DNA of 64,000 nucleotides from Mesorhizobium sp. (GCA_004020875.1 SAPZ01000017.1:1-64000); one strand, 5' to 3'. Counted from the stretch's first letter, positions 17,955-26,363 are shown. The notes: generated by a model not told the origin, from the sequence alone. Numbers and translations are program-made.

Positions 17955-17968
17955 TTGATCATGATCAA
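17955..17968. promoter_or_regulatory. FNR/FixK-type box for the leftward PHA operon
   Basis: TTGATCATGATCAA is a perfect palindrome matching the consensus exactly. It lies 55 nt upstream of the small membrane protein at 17899. A second box sits 20 nt to the right, facing the flavin reductase gene. Confidence 0.82.
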
Positions 17969-17988
17969 TCCGGCCCGGCATGCCGGCT

Positions 17989-18002
17989 TTGACCCTGATC
18001 AA
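17989..18002. promoter_or_regulatory. FNR/FixK-type box for the rightward flavin reductase gene
   Basis: TTGACCCTGATCAA has one change from consensus. It lies 73 nt before ATG 18076 and forms a pair with the box at 17955, giving each divergent unit its own site. Confidence 0.72.
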
Positions 18003-18075
18003 GGCGAATGATGGCAATGCCCGCGACAAGTCCGGGACAACAAGCCCATCCGCAGACGCGAAGCGAGAGACGGAT

Positions 18076-18609
18076 ATGAAAGAATTGCCGCTTGCCGATG
18101 TCTACCGGCTGATTGAACCCGGTCCGGTCGTCCTGCTTTCGACGCGGTCCCGGCAAGGCCGATCGAATATCATGACGATGTCCTGGCACATGATGGTGGA
18201 ATTCGCGCCGCCAACGATCGCCTGCGTGGTATCGAGCAATGACCTCTCATTCTTCGCGTTGCGTCAAACGCGAGAATGCGTGATTGCAATCCCCGCCGTC
18301 GGCCTTGCGGAGAAGGTCGTTAAGGTCGGCAATTGCTCCGGCCGGGACACGGACAAATTCGCGACCGCGTGGTTCACCCCGCTTCCCGCCGAACAGGTGT
18401 CGGCGCCGCTGGTGGCCGAGTGTTTCGCCAACCTCGAGTGCCGCGTGGTCGATACGCGCCTGGTCAACAGATACAATCTCTTCGTGCTGGAAGTCGTCAA
18501 GGCGTGGATCGATCCGCAACAGCCGAGGCCGAAAACCATCCATCACATAGGAAACGGCGCCTTCGTGGTCGATGGCGAGGTGATCCATTTCGAATCCCGC
18601 ATGCCTTGA
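18076..18609 (+). CDS. Flavin reductase-like FMN-binding protein
   Basis: The 177-residue product has the flavin reductase-like split barrel: PGPVVLLSTRSRQGRSNIMTMSW, then FAPPTIACVVSSND, and ECVIAIPAVGLAEKVV further on. It would bind FMN; its electron partner and substrate are unknown. I chose ATG 18076 (GAGAG upstream) because the frame's earlier start at 17980 would place the FNR-type box inside the coding region. It is transcribed away from the PHA operon and ends 105 nt before the next usp gene, which has its own box. Confidence 0.82.
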   Translation: MKELPLADVYRLIEPGPVVLLSTRSRQGRSNIMTMSWHMMVEFAPPTIACVVSSNDLSFFALRQTRECVIAIPAVGLAEKVVKVGNCSGRDTDKFATAWFTPLPAEQVSAPLVAECFANLECRVVDTRLVNRYNLFVLEVVKAWIDPQQPRPKTIHHIGNGAFVVDGEVIHFESRMP

Positions 18610-18635
18610 AAGTCGGCGGCGGCTTAGAAGCGACT

Positions 18636-18649
18636 TTGATCCACATCAA
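18636..18649. promoter_or_regulatory. FNR/FixK-type box upstream of usp gene
   Basis: TTGATCCACATCAA keeps both perfect half-sites. It is 65 nt before the usp start at 18715. Confidence 0.8.
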
Positions 18650-18714
18650 GGCGCGCTTGCTCGTCGGACATAGGGTTTGGCTTCTCGGGAAGGATCAAAT
18701 CGAAAGCGCGTGAG

Positions 18715-19542
18715 ATGAGCTACAAATCAATTCTCCTGAACCTCAACATCGACGGTCCGATCGAACCGATCACGCGGATTGGCGTGAGCCTCGCCAAGCG
18801 CTTTGACGCCCGTTTGATAGGTTTTTGCGCCGCGGACGCTCCGTTGCCGGTGACGATGGCGCCTGAGGGCGCGGCGATCGCCGCCGAGATCTGGGAACAG
18901 TCGCGGGATGAGATCCGACACCGCCTGACCAGCCTCAGCGGCGAGTTCGACAGCCTGGTGGCCGGGGCGGTCAAGGCGGACTGGCATGGCGAGATCGAAA
19001 ACCCGGATCACGCCGTGGCCCGGAGAGCCCGTATGGCCGACATCGTCGTCACCAGCGCTTCCCAAGGCGCGTCGACGGGCGACTCCTACCGCACGGTCGA
19101 CCCAGGATCGCTGGTGCTGCGCGCGGGCCGTCCGGTCCTGGTCGCGGCGCAGGGCGCGATGGATTTGCCGGCTCGCAGGATCGTGGTGTCCTGGAAGGAC
19201 ACGCGTGAGGCCAGGCGAGCGGTGGCCGACGCTTTGCCGCTTATGGCCATGGCCGAGGAAGTCACCATAGTGGCGGTCGATCGCAATCCGGACGATTGGA
19301 TCAGGGACAGCGTCAAGGACGTGGCGAGCTTCCTAGCCGGTCACGGTATCAAGGCGCACACCGAGATCATCAAGACGGCCGATGATGAAAGCAATCGTCT
19401 CGTCGATTTCTTCGCCTCGGTGAATGCCGAGCTGATTGTGTCGGGCGCCTATGGGCATAGCCGGTTGAGGGAGTGGGTGTTCGGCGGAGTTACCCGCTCC
19501 ATGCTGGACGAGGTGTGGCTCAATCGGCTGATGTCGAATTGA
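18715..19542 (+). CDS. Universal stress protein, tandem UspA-like
   Basis: The 275-residue product starts MSYKSILLNLNIDGP and has two Usp halves. The C-terminal half carries VSGAYGHSRLREWVFGGVTRS, the nucleotide-binding loop. It closely parallels the protein at 13684 in length and motifs, so the two are probably duplicates within the island. It has its own perfect FNR-type box. A hairpin at 19639 marks the end of the unit. Confidence 0.88.
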   Translation: MSYKSILLNLNIDGPIEPITRIGVSLAKRFDARLIGFCAADAPLPVTMAPEGAAIAAEIWEQSRDEIRHRLTSLSGEFDSLVAGAVKADWHGEIENPDHAVARRARMADIVVTSASQGASTGDSYRTVDPGSLVLRAGRPVLVAAQGAMDLPARRIVVSWKDTREARRAVADALPLMAMAEEVTIVAVDRNPDDWIRDSVKDVASFLAGHGIKAHTEIIKTADDESNRLVDFFASVNAELIVSGAYGHSRLREWVFGGVTRSMLDEVWLNRLMSN

Positions 19543-19638
19543 CGCCGCTGCCTAAGGGCGCATCTGTGTGACGACGGTCGCAGGGTAGCAGCATGGTAAT
19601 CGCGGTGCCGCCACATAGCCCTCCTCTCCACCCGCGAA

Positions 19639-19668
19639 AAGGTGCCAGTGCCGGTGCACTGACACCTT
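19639..19668. terminator. Hairpin between convergent usp and BON genes
   Basis: Arms of 13 bases, AAGGTGCCAGTGC and GCACTGACACCTT, pair with one mismatch around a 4-nt loop. They lie in the 168-nt gap between two genes that face each other. There is no long T run, so it may act in both directions as a weak or factor-assisted terminator. Confidence 0.55.
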
Positions 19669-19710
19669 GATGTCGACGAGCGGCTGGCCGCTATCCGCCT
19701 CGCCCGGTTG

Positions 19711-20361
19711 TCAACCGATGGTGATCCGGTCTTCGACCGTCTTCACGCCCGCGGCCGACCAGGCCGCCCGCTCGGCCGCCCTGCGTTCCGACCAGGCATG
19801 CACACGGCCCTCGAGCCTGACGGCGCCGTTGCCGATAACGTTGACCTTGATCGCCTGTGCCTCGAGCTCCGCATTGCGCTTCAACGCGTTCTCGATACGC
19901 TGCTTGATGTCATGGGTCGATGGTCGCGGCTTGATCTCGATCTGGTTGGTCACGCCAATGACGCCCGCGAGGTGACGCACGGCATCTTCCGCCGCCGTCT
20001 TCTGATATTGCCATTCGACCTTGCCGGTGAGCTTGATCCAACCGCCCTGCACGCCGATCTGAACCGTGCCGCCTGGAATGGAGGTGTGCCAGGCGATCGT
20101 GTTGACCGCGCGCTTGGCGATCTCGTCATCGGCGGTCTTGTGGGTGCCGAAGGGACGCACTTCCATCTCCTGGGCGATGGCTTTCACGCCCTTGACGTTC
20201 CGCACGACGTCTTCGACCTTCACCTTCTGAGCATAGGTTGGGACATGGCCGGTCAGCGTCACGACCCCATCGTCCACCGCAACGCCGATATTGGCGGCAT
20301 CGACGCTGGGCTCGAAGTCCAGCTCATCGATGATGTCCTGCTTCAGGATGCTGTCACTCAT
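19711..20361 (-). CDS. Three-BON-domain protein
   Basis: The 216-residue product has three BON repeats (about residues 5-73, 84-150 and 155-215), each with the VxVxxGxVxLxGxV pattern: VAVDDGVVTLTGHV, IGVQGGWIKLTGKV and VNVIGNGAVRLEGRV. BON domains bind membranes or surfaces; OsmY is a periplasmic relative. Here there is no signal peptide, so it may be cytoplasmic. AGGTGG precedes ATG 20361, and an FNR-like box lies 61 nt upstream. Confidence 0.88.
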   Translation of the reverse strand: MSDSILKQDIIDELDFEPSVDAANIGVAVDDGVVTLTGHVPTYAQKVKVEDVVRNVKGVKAIAQEMEVRPFGTHKTADDEIAKRAVNTIAWHTSIPGGTVQIGVQGGWIKLTGKVEWQYQKTAAEDAVRHLAGVIGVTNQIEIKPRPSTHDIKQRIENALKRNAELEAQAIKVNVIGNGAVRLEGRVHAWSERRAAERAAWSAAGVKTVEDRITIG

Positions 20362-20422
20362 TTTCCACCTCATTCCTTAAGGGGTACGTCTTGCAAGTAT
20401 CGCCCGTGCGTGCGCGGTGACG

Positions 20423-20436
20423 TTGATTGCGGTCAA
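20423..20436. promoter_or_regulatory. FNR/FixK-type box upstream of BON gene
   Basis: TTGATTGCGGTCAA has one perfect half and one GTCAA half, a common natural variant. It is 61 nt from the BON start codon at 20361, inside the usual spacing window of this island. Confidence 0.65.
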
Positions 20437-20497
20437 ATTCCGATCGGATGCGCAATGGCCGCTGCGACGCAGCGACCATTCCCCGTCACGCCGGTAG

Positions 20498-22324
20498 CTA
20501 GGCGACCTTCCTCGCTGGGGGAGCTACCGGGGCCGCCCGACGCAGCGGCGGGAAATCGTCGGGCGTGATCGTTTCGCGATCGAGCAGCAGGCTGGCCCCG
20601 GCCCTGAGCTCATCCATCCGGGATCTGAGCAGTTCCTGGGCCGTGGCGAAGGCTTCGTCCAGCATCTGGCGGACGGCAACATCGACCTCACGCGCGGTGG
20701 CCTCCGAATAATCGCGCTGGCGCAGCGCCCCATCTCCCAGCCATTGCTGCTTTTGCTCCTCAAGCACGACCTGCCCCACGGCGGAACTCATGCCGAAGCG
20801 CGTAACGCTCTGGCGCGCGACGTCCGTTGCCTTGGCGAGATCGTCGGCGGCACCGGTCGAGACTTCCCCATAAACAATGTCCTCCGCTGCCCTGCCGGCC
20901 AGCAGCGCGACCATACGCTCCCTCAGTTCGCCTTCGGTGATCAGGAAGCGATCGTCGGTCGGACGCTGCATGGTATAGCCGAGCGCGCCGATCGAGCGCG
21001 GGATGATCGATACCTTGTGCACGGGATCAGTCTTGAGAAGCGCGGCCGCTGCAAGCGCATGTCCCATCTCGTGATACGCGACCCTCTCGCGCTCCCCCGG
21101 ATTGAGCAGCCTGCTCTTGCGCTCGGAACCGGCTACGATGCGCTCCACCGCATTGGTGAAATCATCCATGGTCACCTTGTCGGCATTGCGCCGGGTGGCG
21201 AAGATCGCGGCTTCATTGACGAGATTGGCAAGGTCGGCCCCGGTGAACCCTGGTGTGATGGCCGCCACTTCACCAATGTCCAGGCCCGTCGCCACCGCGA
21301 CGCCGCGGACATGGACCTTGAGAATGGCCTCGCGTCCCTTCCGGTCGGGCCTGTCGATCACCACCTGGCGATCGAAGCGACCAGCGCGGGTAAGCGCCGG
21401 ATCTAGGATTTCCGGCCGATTGGTGGCGGCGAGAAGCACAATGCCGACGCGAGGATCGAACCCGTCCAGCTCCGACAGGAGCTGGTTTAGCGTTTGCTCC
21501 TTCTCATCCGCGCCGCCATAGCCCGCGAAGGGACTGCGCGCTCGGCCAAGCGCGTCCAGCTCGTCGATGAAGATGATGCATGGCGCGGCCTGTCTTGCCT
21601 GCTCGAAGAGGTCACGGACGCGTGCGGCGCCCACACCGACGAACATCTCGACGAACTCGGAACCCGAGATCGAGAAGAAAGGCACGCCCGCCTCGCCGGC
21701 CACCGCGCGCGCCATCAGCGTCTTGCCGGTTCCTGGCGGCCCGACCAGGAGGATGCCCTTGGGGATGCGCGCGCCAAGGCGCCCATATTTGTCCTTGTCC
21801 TTCAGGAAGGAGACGATCTCCTGCAGCTCAAGCTTGGCCTCGTCGACGCCGGCGACATCGCCGAAGGTCACGCCCGTCTGCCTCTCCACATAGACCTTGG
21901 CCTTGGACTTGCCGATGTTGATCAGACCGCCCATTCCTTGTCGTTCGGCGAAGCCCCGGAAAAGAAACATCCAGAACCCGAAGAAAAGCAAGGCGGGCAG
22001 GATCCACGACAGCATGGTGGTAAGCCAGTTGCTGTCGGTGCCGCCCGACACCTTCACGCCGGCCTTCTCGAAGGCTTCGGCCGCGGCCGGATCGACGCGC
22101 GCGGCGATGAACACACTTTTGCCGTCCTGCGGCTGCTTGAACTGACCCTGGATGGTTGTTTCAGTCAGCGTGACGGAGGCGATCTTGCCCTCCCCGACCA
22201 GCCGCATGACGTCACTGTAGGAGAGCTGCGCGACGTCACGCCAGCCGAGCCACAGCTGGAACATGCCCATCAAGACCAGAGCGAGGATGAAATAACCGAT
22301 GTTGAAACCGTGCTTCTTGTCCAT
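20498..22324 (-). CDS. ftsH: ATP-dependent zinc metalloprotease FtsH, accessory copy
   Basis: The 608-residue product has two N-terminal membrane segments flanking a periplasmic domain, then an AAA+ ATPase with Walker A GPPGTGKT, Walker B IIFIDELDA, pore loop MFVGVG and SRH arginines in TNRPEILDPALTRAGRFDR. It ends with a peptidase domain carrying the zinc site HEMGH. It degrades membrane and misfolded soluble proteins. GGAGGCG lies 5 nt before ATG 22324; the frame extends upstream but without support. Because this is a stress island, it is probably an extra copy beside a housekeeping ftsH elsewhere. That is inference. Confidence 0.93.
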   Translation of the reverse strand: MDKKHGFNIGYFILALVLMGMFQLWLGWRDVAQLSYSDVMRLVGEGKIASVTLTETTIQGQFKQPQDGKSVFIAARVDPAAAEAFEKAGVKVSGGTDSNWLTTMLSWILPALLFFGFWMFLFRGFAERQGMGGLINIGKSKAKVYVERQTGVTFGDVAGVDEAKLELQEIVSFLKDKDKYGRLGARIPKGILLVGPPGTGKTLMARAVAGEAGVPFFSISGSEFVEMFVGVGAARVRDLFEQARQAAPCIIFIDELDALGRARSPFAGYGGADEKEQTLNQLLSELDGFDPRVGIVLLAATNRPEILDPALTRAGRFDRQVVIDRPDRKGREAILKVHVRGVAVATGLDIGEVAAITPGFTGADLANLVNEAAIFATRRNADKVTMDDFTNAVERIVAGSERKSRLLNPGERERVAYHEMGHALAAAALLKTDPVHKVSIIPRSIGALGYTMQRPTDDRFLITEGELRERMVALLAGRAAEDIVYGEVSTGAADDLAKATDVARQSVTRFGMSSAVGQVVLEEQKQQWLGDGALRQRDYSEATAREVDVAVRQMLDEAFATAQELLRSRMDELRAGASLLLDRETITPDDFPPLRRAAPVAPPARKVA

Positions 22325-22520
22325 AAACGCCTCCGGCGAAAATCTTGCTGTTCTGGGGCGGCGATCACCGGGAATGCCAACATAGGCGGACCGGTTCGCC
22401 TCTCGTGAGCGGCAAAAGCGAGGCACCGGAAAGCTGCTCCGATGCGTCCTCCACAGGCCTATGGAACCCTCGCATGGCCGAAACTTCAGCGCAGCCTATC
22501 CGCGTAGCGCCCCCCAGACT

Positions 22521-22534
22521 TTGAGCGAGATCAA
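22521..22534. promoter_or_regulatory. FNR/FixK-type box upstream of ABC exporter
   Basis: TTGAGCGAGATCAA has one perfect half and one single-change half. It is 52 nt before the ABC ATPase start at 22587 and 196 nt from the ftsH start on the other side, so the ABC genes are the likelier target. The rest of the 262-nt gap shows no other feature. Confidence 0.62.
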
Positions 22535-22586
22535 GGATTGCCCGCTCCGGAGGACCTACACAACGCGCGCTGTTGCCGGGTGACCA

Positions 22587-23405
22587 ATGGACGCTTCTCC
22601 GCCACCGAAATCCGATCTCCTGATTGAAACCAACCGGCTGTCAAAATCCTTCGCTGGCCGCGTGGTCGTGGACCAGGTCGACATGCAGGTTCGCGCCGGT
22701 GAGATTTACGGCCTGATCGGGCCGAACGGCGCGGGTAAATCAACGCTGATCAAGATGCTGACGACGCTACTGCCGCCAACCGGCGGCGACGCCTTGATCG
22801 CGGGCCTCAACCTGAGGCGCCAATCCGGGGAAGTGCGCGCCAGCATTGGTTACGTGCCTCAGCTCGTGTCCGCCGACGGCGCGCTCACGGGATACGAAAA
22901 CCTCCTGTTGTCGGCTCGCCTCTACCTGATCCCGCGCGCTGAACGGGCGGCGCGCATCAAGGAAGCACTCGAAATGACGGAGCTCACGGAAGCAGCCGAT
23001 CGCCTCGCGCAGAATTACTCAGGCGGCATGCTGCGGCGACTGGAGATCGCACAGAGCACCTTGCACCGCCCCCGCCTGCTCGTGATGGACGAACCTACGG
23101 TTGGTCTCGACCCGGTCGCGCGGGATATCGTGTGGGATCATGTGCGCGACCTGCGCGGCCGCTTCGGCACGACAATCCTGGTGACGACGCATGTCATGCA
23201 GGAAGTGGACGCGCTGTGCGATAAGGTCGGCATTCTCCACCGTGGAAAGCTGGTTGAAACTGGTACGCCCGCCGAGCTGAAAGCATCCATCGGACCTGAA
23301 GCAACGCTTGACGACGTTTTCGCCGCCATAGCCGGCAAAGACGCCGAAACTTCCGGAGATTACCGCGATATCCGCCAGGCCCGCAGGAGCGCCGTCAATG
23401 GCTAG
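22587..23405 (+). CDS. ABC transporter ATP-binding protein (ABC-2 type)
   Basis: The 272-residue ATPase has Walker A GPNGAGKST, signature YSGGMLRRLEIA, Walker B LLVMDEPTVGLD and the H-loop in TTHVMQE. The layout matches the drug or polysaccharide exporter group with separate ABC-2 permeases. It pairs with the permease that overlaps its 3' end by 8 nt. The substrate is not known. An FNR-like box lies upstream. Confidence 0.9.
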   Translation: MDASPPPKSDLLIETNRLSKSFAGRVVVDQVDMQVRAGEIYGLIGPNGAGKSTLIKMLTTLLPPTGGDALIAGLNLRRQSGEVRASIGYVPQLVSADGALTGYENLLLSARLYLIPRAERAARIKEALEMTELTEAADRLAQNYSGGMLRRLEIAQSTLHRPRLLVMDEPTVGLDPVARDIVWDHVRDLRGRFGTTILVTTHVMQEVDALCDKVGILHRGKLVETGTPAELKASIGPEATLDDVFAAIAGKDAETSGDYRDIRQARRSAVNG

Positions 23406-24189
23406 CCCGATCGCCCCCGTGGCGAACTTCGCCACCCAAGTATATGCCGTCGCGGATGCCGAGATCAGGAAACTTCGTCATGATCCAAGCGAGCTCCTCA
23501 CCCGGGCCATCCAGCCGGTGATCTGGCTGGTGCTGTTCGGCGAGGTAATGGCCCAGGTGCGCGGGCTCGCTTCGGGCAATGGCCCCTATCTCGACTTCCT
23601 AGCGCCAGGCATCCTTGCGCAGAGCGTTCTCTTTGCCGCGATTTTCTACGGCATCGCTGCCATCTGGGAGCGGGATCTGGGCGTGCTCCATCGCTACATG
23701 GTGAGCCCCGCGCCACGGAGCGCTCTGGTCATCGGCAAAGCGGTGTCGTCTGCCGTTCGCGGACTTTCGCAAGCCGCAATGGTCTATCTGCTTGCCCTCC
23801 TGCTGGGCATCGCGGTGGACCTCAACCCCCTGCGTCTGCTCGCGGCCATCGTAATGATCGCGCTCGGTTCGGGGTTGTTTTCGACATTCTCGCTCATCAT
23901 CGCCTGTATCGTCAGGACTCGCGAACGCTTCATGGGCATCGGTCAGGTCCTGACCATGCCGATCTTCTTCGCCAGCAATGCGATATATCCCATTGACATC
24001 ATGCCGAACTGGCTGAAGGTCGTTTCGCTCGCGAACCCCTTGACCTACCAGGTCGACGCGCTGCGCGCGCTCATGCTCACGGGCGGCGTCAGCAGATATG
24101 GCCTCGCCGTCGACTTCATCGTGCTTGCCGCCATCGCCGCGGCGATGACCGTGATCGCGGCGCGTATCTATCCGCGCTTGACAATGTAG
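23398..24189 (+). CDS. ABC-2 type permease
   Basis: The 263-residue product has six membrane helices and the ABC-2 family motif near the fifth, GIGQVLTMPIFFASNAIYP, followed by LANPLTYQVDALR. It forms the membrane part of an exporter with the ATPase encoded just before. Its start overlaps that gene (23398-23405), so translation is coupled. The likely cargo is a drug-like or lipid compound, but nothing in the sequence fixes it. Confidence 0.9.
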   Translation: MASPIAPVANFATQVYAVADAEIRKLRHDPSELLTRAIQPVIWLVLFGEVMAQVRGLASGNGPYLDFLAPGILAQSVLFAAIFYGIAAIWERDLGVLHRYMVSPAPRSALVIGKAVSSAVRGLSQAAMVYLLALLLGIAVDLNPLRLLAAIVMIALGSGLFSTFSLIIACIVRTRERFMGIGQVLTMPIFFASNAIYPIDIMPNWLKVVSLANPLTYQVDALRALMLTGGVSRYGLAVDFIVLAAIAAAMTVIAARIYPRLTM

Positions 24190-24219
24190 CACCCAGGCTG
24201 TGACTAAACGCCCGCGGCC

Positions 24220-25527
24220 ATGAACATCCTGGACAAGAATATCGACGAAGCCCCGGTCTCTTCCGGATTGCGACGTCTGGCCGGCCGCCTGAAGGAACAT
24301 CCTCTCGCCCGCGTCGGTCCAGGTCTGATCACCGGCGTGGCCGATGACGATCCGAGCGGAATCGCGACCTACTCGCAGGCAGGGGCGCAATTCGGCCTCA
24401 ACATGCTTTGGACGATGCCGCTTTGCTTTCCGCTCATGGCGGCGGTCCAATCGATGTGCGGACGGATCGGGCGCGTTACGGGAAAGGGGCTCGCCGCGAA
24501 CATAAAGGCGTTCTTCCCGCCGGTGGTGCTCAAATTCGTAGTGGTCTTGCTCCTGATTGCGAACACGCTGAACATAGCCGCCGACATAGCGGCCATGGGC
24601 GAGGTTGCAGAGCTCGCCACTGGCCTGAACAGGCATCTGGCCACGCTGTTCTTCACCTCCGGCACGTTAGTCCTACAGGTGGTCGTCCCGTATCATCGCT
24701 ATGTGAATTTCCTCAAATGGCTGACGCTATCGCTGCTCGCCTACGCCGCCGTGCTTTTCACGGTCCATGTCCCGTGGAACGAGGTGGCGCTTCGCACCGT
24801 ATGGCCCAAGCTGTCGCTCGACTCCGGCACCGCCACCATGGCCGTGGCAATCTTCGGCACCACGATCAGCCCGTATCTGTTCTTCTGGCAGGCATCCGAG
24901 GAGGTCGAGGAGATGAAAGGCGACCCTCCCCTTATCGAGGATGCCACCAGATCGGGAACGGAACTGCGCCGATTGCGCTGGGACACCTGGAGCGGGATGT
25001 TCTATTCGGATGTGACCTCCTACTTCATCATCCTGGCGACTGCCGTGACGCTCCATGTTGCCGGTGTCACGAACATCGAGACCGCGGCGCAGGCTGCAAG
25101 CGCCCTGCAGCCGCTGGCAGGCGATTTCGCCTTTGCGCTTTTTGCGACCGGCATACTCGGCGTCGGACTGATCGGCGTGCCCGTCCTGGCGGGCTCGGCG
25201 GCATACGCTCTGGCGGAGGCGATGGGATGGCAGGAGGGCCTCGAGCTCAAGGCCAGCGATGCCCGCGGCTTTTACGGCGTCATCACCGTCAGCATCCTGG
25301 CCGCGCTGGTCATCCAGTATCTTCCCATCAGCCCGATGAAGGCGCTGTTCTGGAGCGCCGTCATAAACGGCGTTGTCGCGGTACCGCTCATGGTGGTGGT
25401 CATATTGCTGGCTTCAAGCCGCTCCGTCATGGGACCTTTCGCATCCGGCCGGGCGATCGTCATTCTCGGCTGGGTAGCAACGGCAGTCATGGCGGGAGCG
25501 TCGATCATGATGTTCCTGCCCGGCTAA
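24220..25527 (+). CDS. Divergent Nramp-family metal transporter
   Basis: The 435-residue product has about 11 membrane helices with Nramp organisation. The TM1 metal site, normally DPGN, reads DPSG here (residues 44-47, in GVADDDPSGIATYSQAGAQFG). The TM6 site, where Nramps have a Met-Pro-His type motif, reads GTTISPYLFFWQ (about residues 213-224), so the metal-selecting Asn and Met are both missing. It is therefore an Nramp relative whose ion preference cannot be assumed; magnesium or another hard ion is possible. It starts 30 nt after the ABC permease. Confidence 0.82.
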   Translation: MNILDKNIDEAPVSSGLRRLAGRLKEHPLARVGPGLITGVADDDPSGIATYSQAGAQFGLNMLWTMPLCFPLMAAVQSMCGRIGRVTGKGLAANIKAFFPPVVLKFVVVLLLIANTLNIAADIAAMGEVAELATGLNRHLATLFFTSGTLVLQVVVPYHRYVNFLKWLTLSLLAYAAVLFTVHVPWNEVALRTVWPKLSLDSGTATMAVAIFGTTISPYLFFWQASEEVEEMKGDPPLIEDATRSGTELRRLRWDTWSGMFYSDVTSYFIILATAVTLHVAGVTNIETAAQAASALQPLAGDFAFALFATGILGVGLIGVPVLAGSAAYALAEAMGWQEGLELKASDARGFYGVITVSILAALVIQYLPISPMKALFWSAVINGVVAVPLMVVVILLASSRSVMGPFASGRAIVILGWVATAVMAGASIMMFLPG

Positions 25528-25634
25528 CGCAGCCGCCCGGAGGCGGGCAACGTTCCGGATGGCATGCGTCAAAACAGAAGACACAGCGCGTCGCCTGAAT
25601 CCGTCTCGGGCGACGCCTCGGGGACCGGGCATTC

Positions 25635-25648
25635 TTGAGCCAAATCAA
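25635..25648. promoter_or_regulatory. FNR/FixK-type box upstream of chaB-like gene
   Basis: TTGAGCCAAATCAA has one perfect half-site. It is 75 nt before the preferred GTG start at 25724. Its presence inside the longer open frame is one reason to reject that longer start. Confidence 0.6.
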
Positions 25649-25723
25649 AGTGCGCCCGTTCGCCAGTCCTATTTTGAAACGAAGTTAGCCGAACCCATTC
25701 GGTTGGAATCAGGAAATGCAACC

Positions 25724-25933
25724 GTGCCATATGCGTCGATCGAGGACCTGCCTCCGCCAATCCGTGAGTATCTCCCCTTGCATGCAAGAGAGATCTACCG
25801 CTCTGCATTCAACAACGCCTGGGACGAATATGTCGACCGCGGCGAGAAGCGTGAGGAAATCGCCCACCGGGTCGCATGGGCCGCGGTGAAGCATCGCTAC
25901 CGCAAGCAAGGGGACGCGTGGGTGCCGCTGTAA
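25724..25933 (+). CDS. ChaB-family protein
   Basis: The 69-residue product matches the ChaB domain: YASIEDLPPPIREYLPLHAREIY, then AFNNAWDEY and a closing HRVAWAAVKHRY. ChaB has been called a cation transport regulator, but its function is uncertain. The open frame starts at 25559, yet the first 55 residues are not family-like and contain the FNR-type box. GTG 25724 has AGGAAA 7 nt upstream and begins at the domain start, so I prefer it. It is a small soluble protein. Confidence 0.75.
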   Translation: MPYASIEDLPPPIREYLPLHAREIYRSAFNNAWDEYVDRGEKREEIAHRVAWAAVKHRYRKQGDAWVPL

Positions 25934-25952
25934 GCGATTCTTTTTCGATGCA

Positions 25953-25966
25953 TTGACCGAAATCAA
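25953..25966. promoter_or_regulatory. FNR/FixK-type box upstream of small gene 26028
   Basis: TTGACCGAAATCAA has one change from consensus. It lies 61 nt before ATG 26028, matching the island's usual spacing. The surrounding stretch is AT-rich compared with its neighbours. Confidence 0.65.
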
Positions 25967-26027
25967 ATTCTTCGCATCGAAATCCTTCATACGTGGCGCA
26001 ATCAAGTACTTAAGGTAATGCCGCTCA

Positions 26028-26243
26028 ATGAGAAATGCCGTCGCGAGGCTTGTCGACACCTGCAATGCTGAGAGAAGCAAGGGATCGGACTTTCCAACCA
26101 TCTGGAGAGATGTGCTGAAGGCGCATCCCTGCGTGCTCGGACAGCCGGTGCAAGACAGCGGGGAGGACGGCCCCCTGTTGAGGATTCCCTTGATCACCGG
26201 CCAGTCCCTCGTGTTCCTGGGTTCGCATTTTTCTCTTTGGTGA
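26028..26243 (+). CDS. Small conserved-looking protein, unknown
   Basis: The 71-residue product is soluble, with a helical N half (MRNAVARLVDTCNAERSKGS) and a C half rich in Pro, Gly and hydrophobic residues (LRIPLITGQSLVFLG). An AAGGTAA element lies upstream. I do not recognise a named family. The evidence that it is real is the FNR-type box at the standard distance and the absence of any better frame in this gap. Confidence 0.5.
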   Translation: MRNAVARLVDTCNAERSKGSDFPTIWRDVLKAHPCVLGQPVQDSGEDGPLLRIPLITGQSLVFLGSHFSLW

Positions 26244-26293
26244 GCTCCCCGCCGCCGGGCGGGCCTGAGCGGTTTGGCCGCATTCTGTACAAC

Positions 26294-26307
26294 TTGACGA
26301 GGATCAA
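26294..26307. promoter_or_regulatory. FNR/FixK-type box upstream of gene 26364
   Basis: TTGACGAGGATCAA has one change from consensus and lies 56 nt before ATG 26364. It is the third box within 700 bases, each facing a separate small gene. Confidence 0.68.
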
Positions 26308-26363
26308 GGTCATTGCGTTCCCGATCTGTCTTGATGCCGCCAGCAATCAGCGGGAGACGCCAA

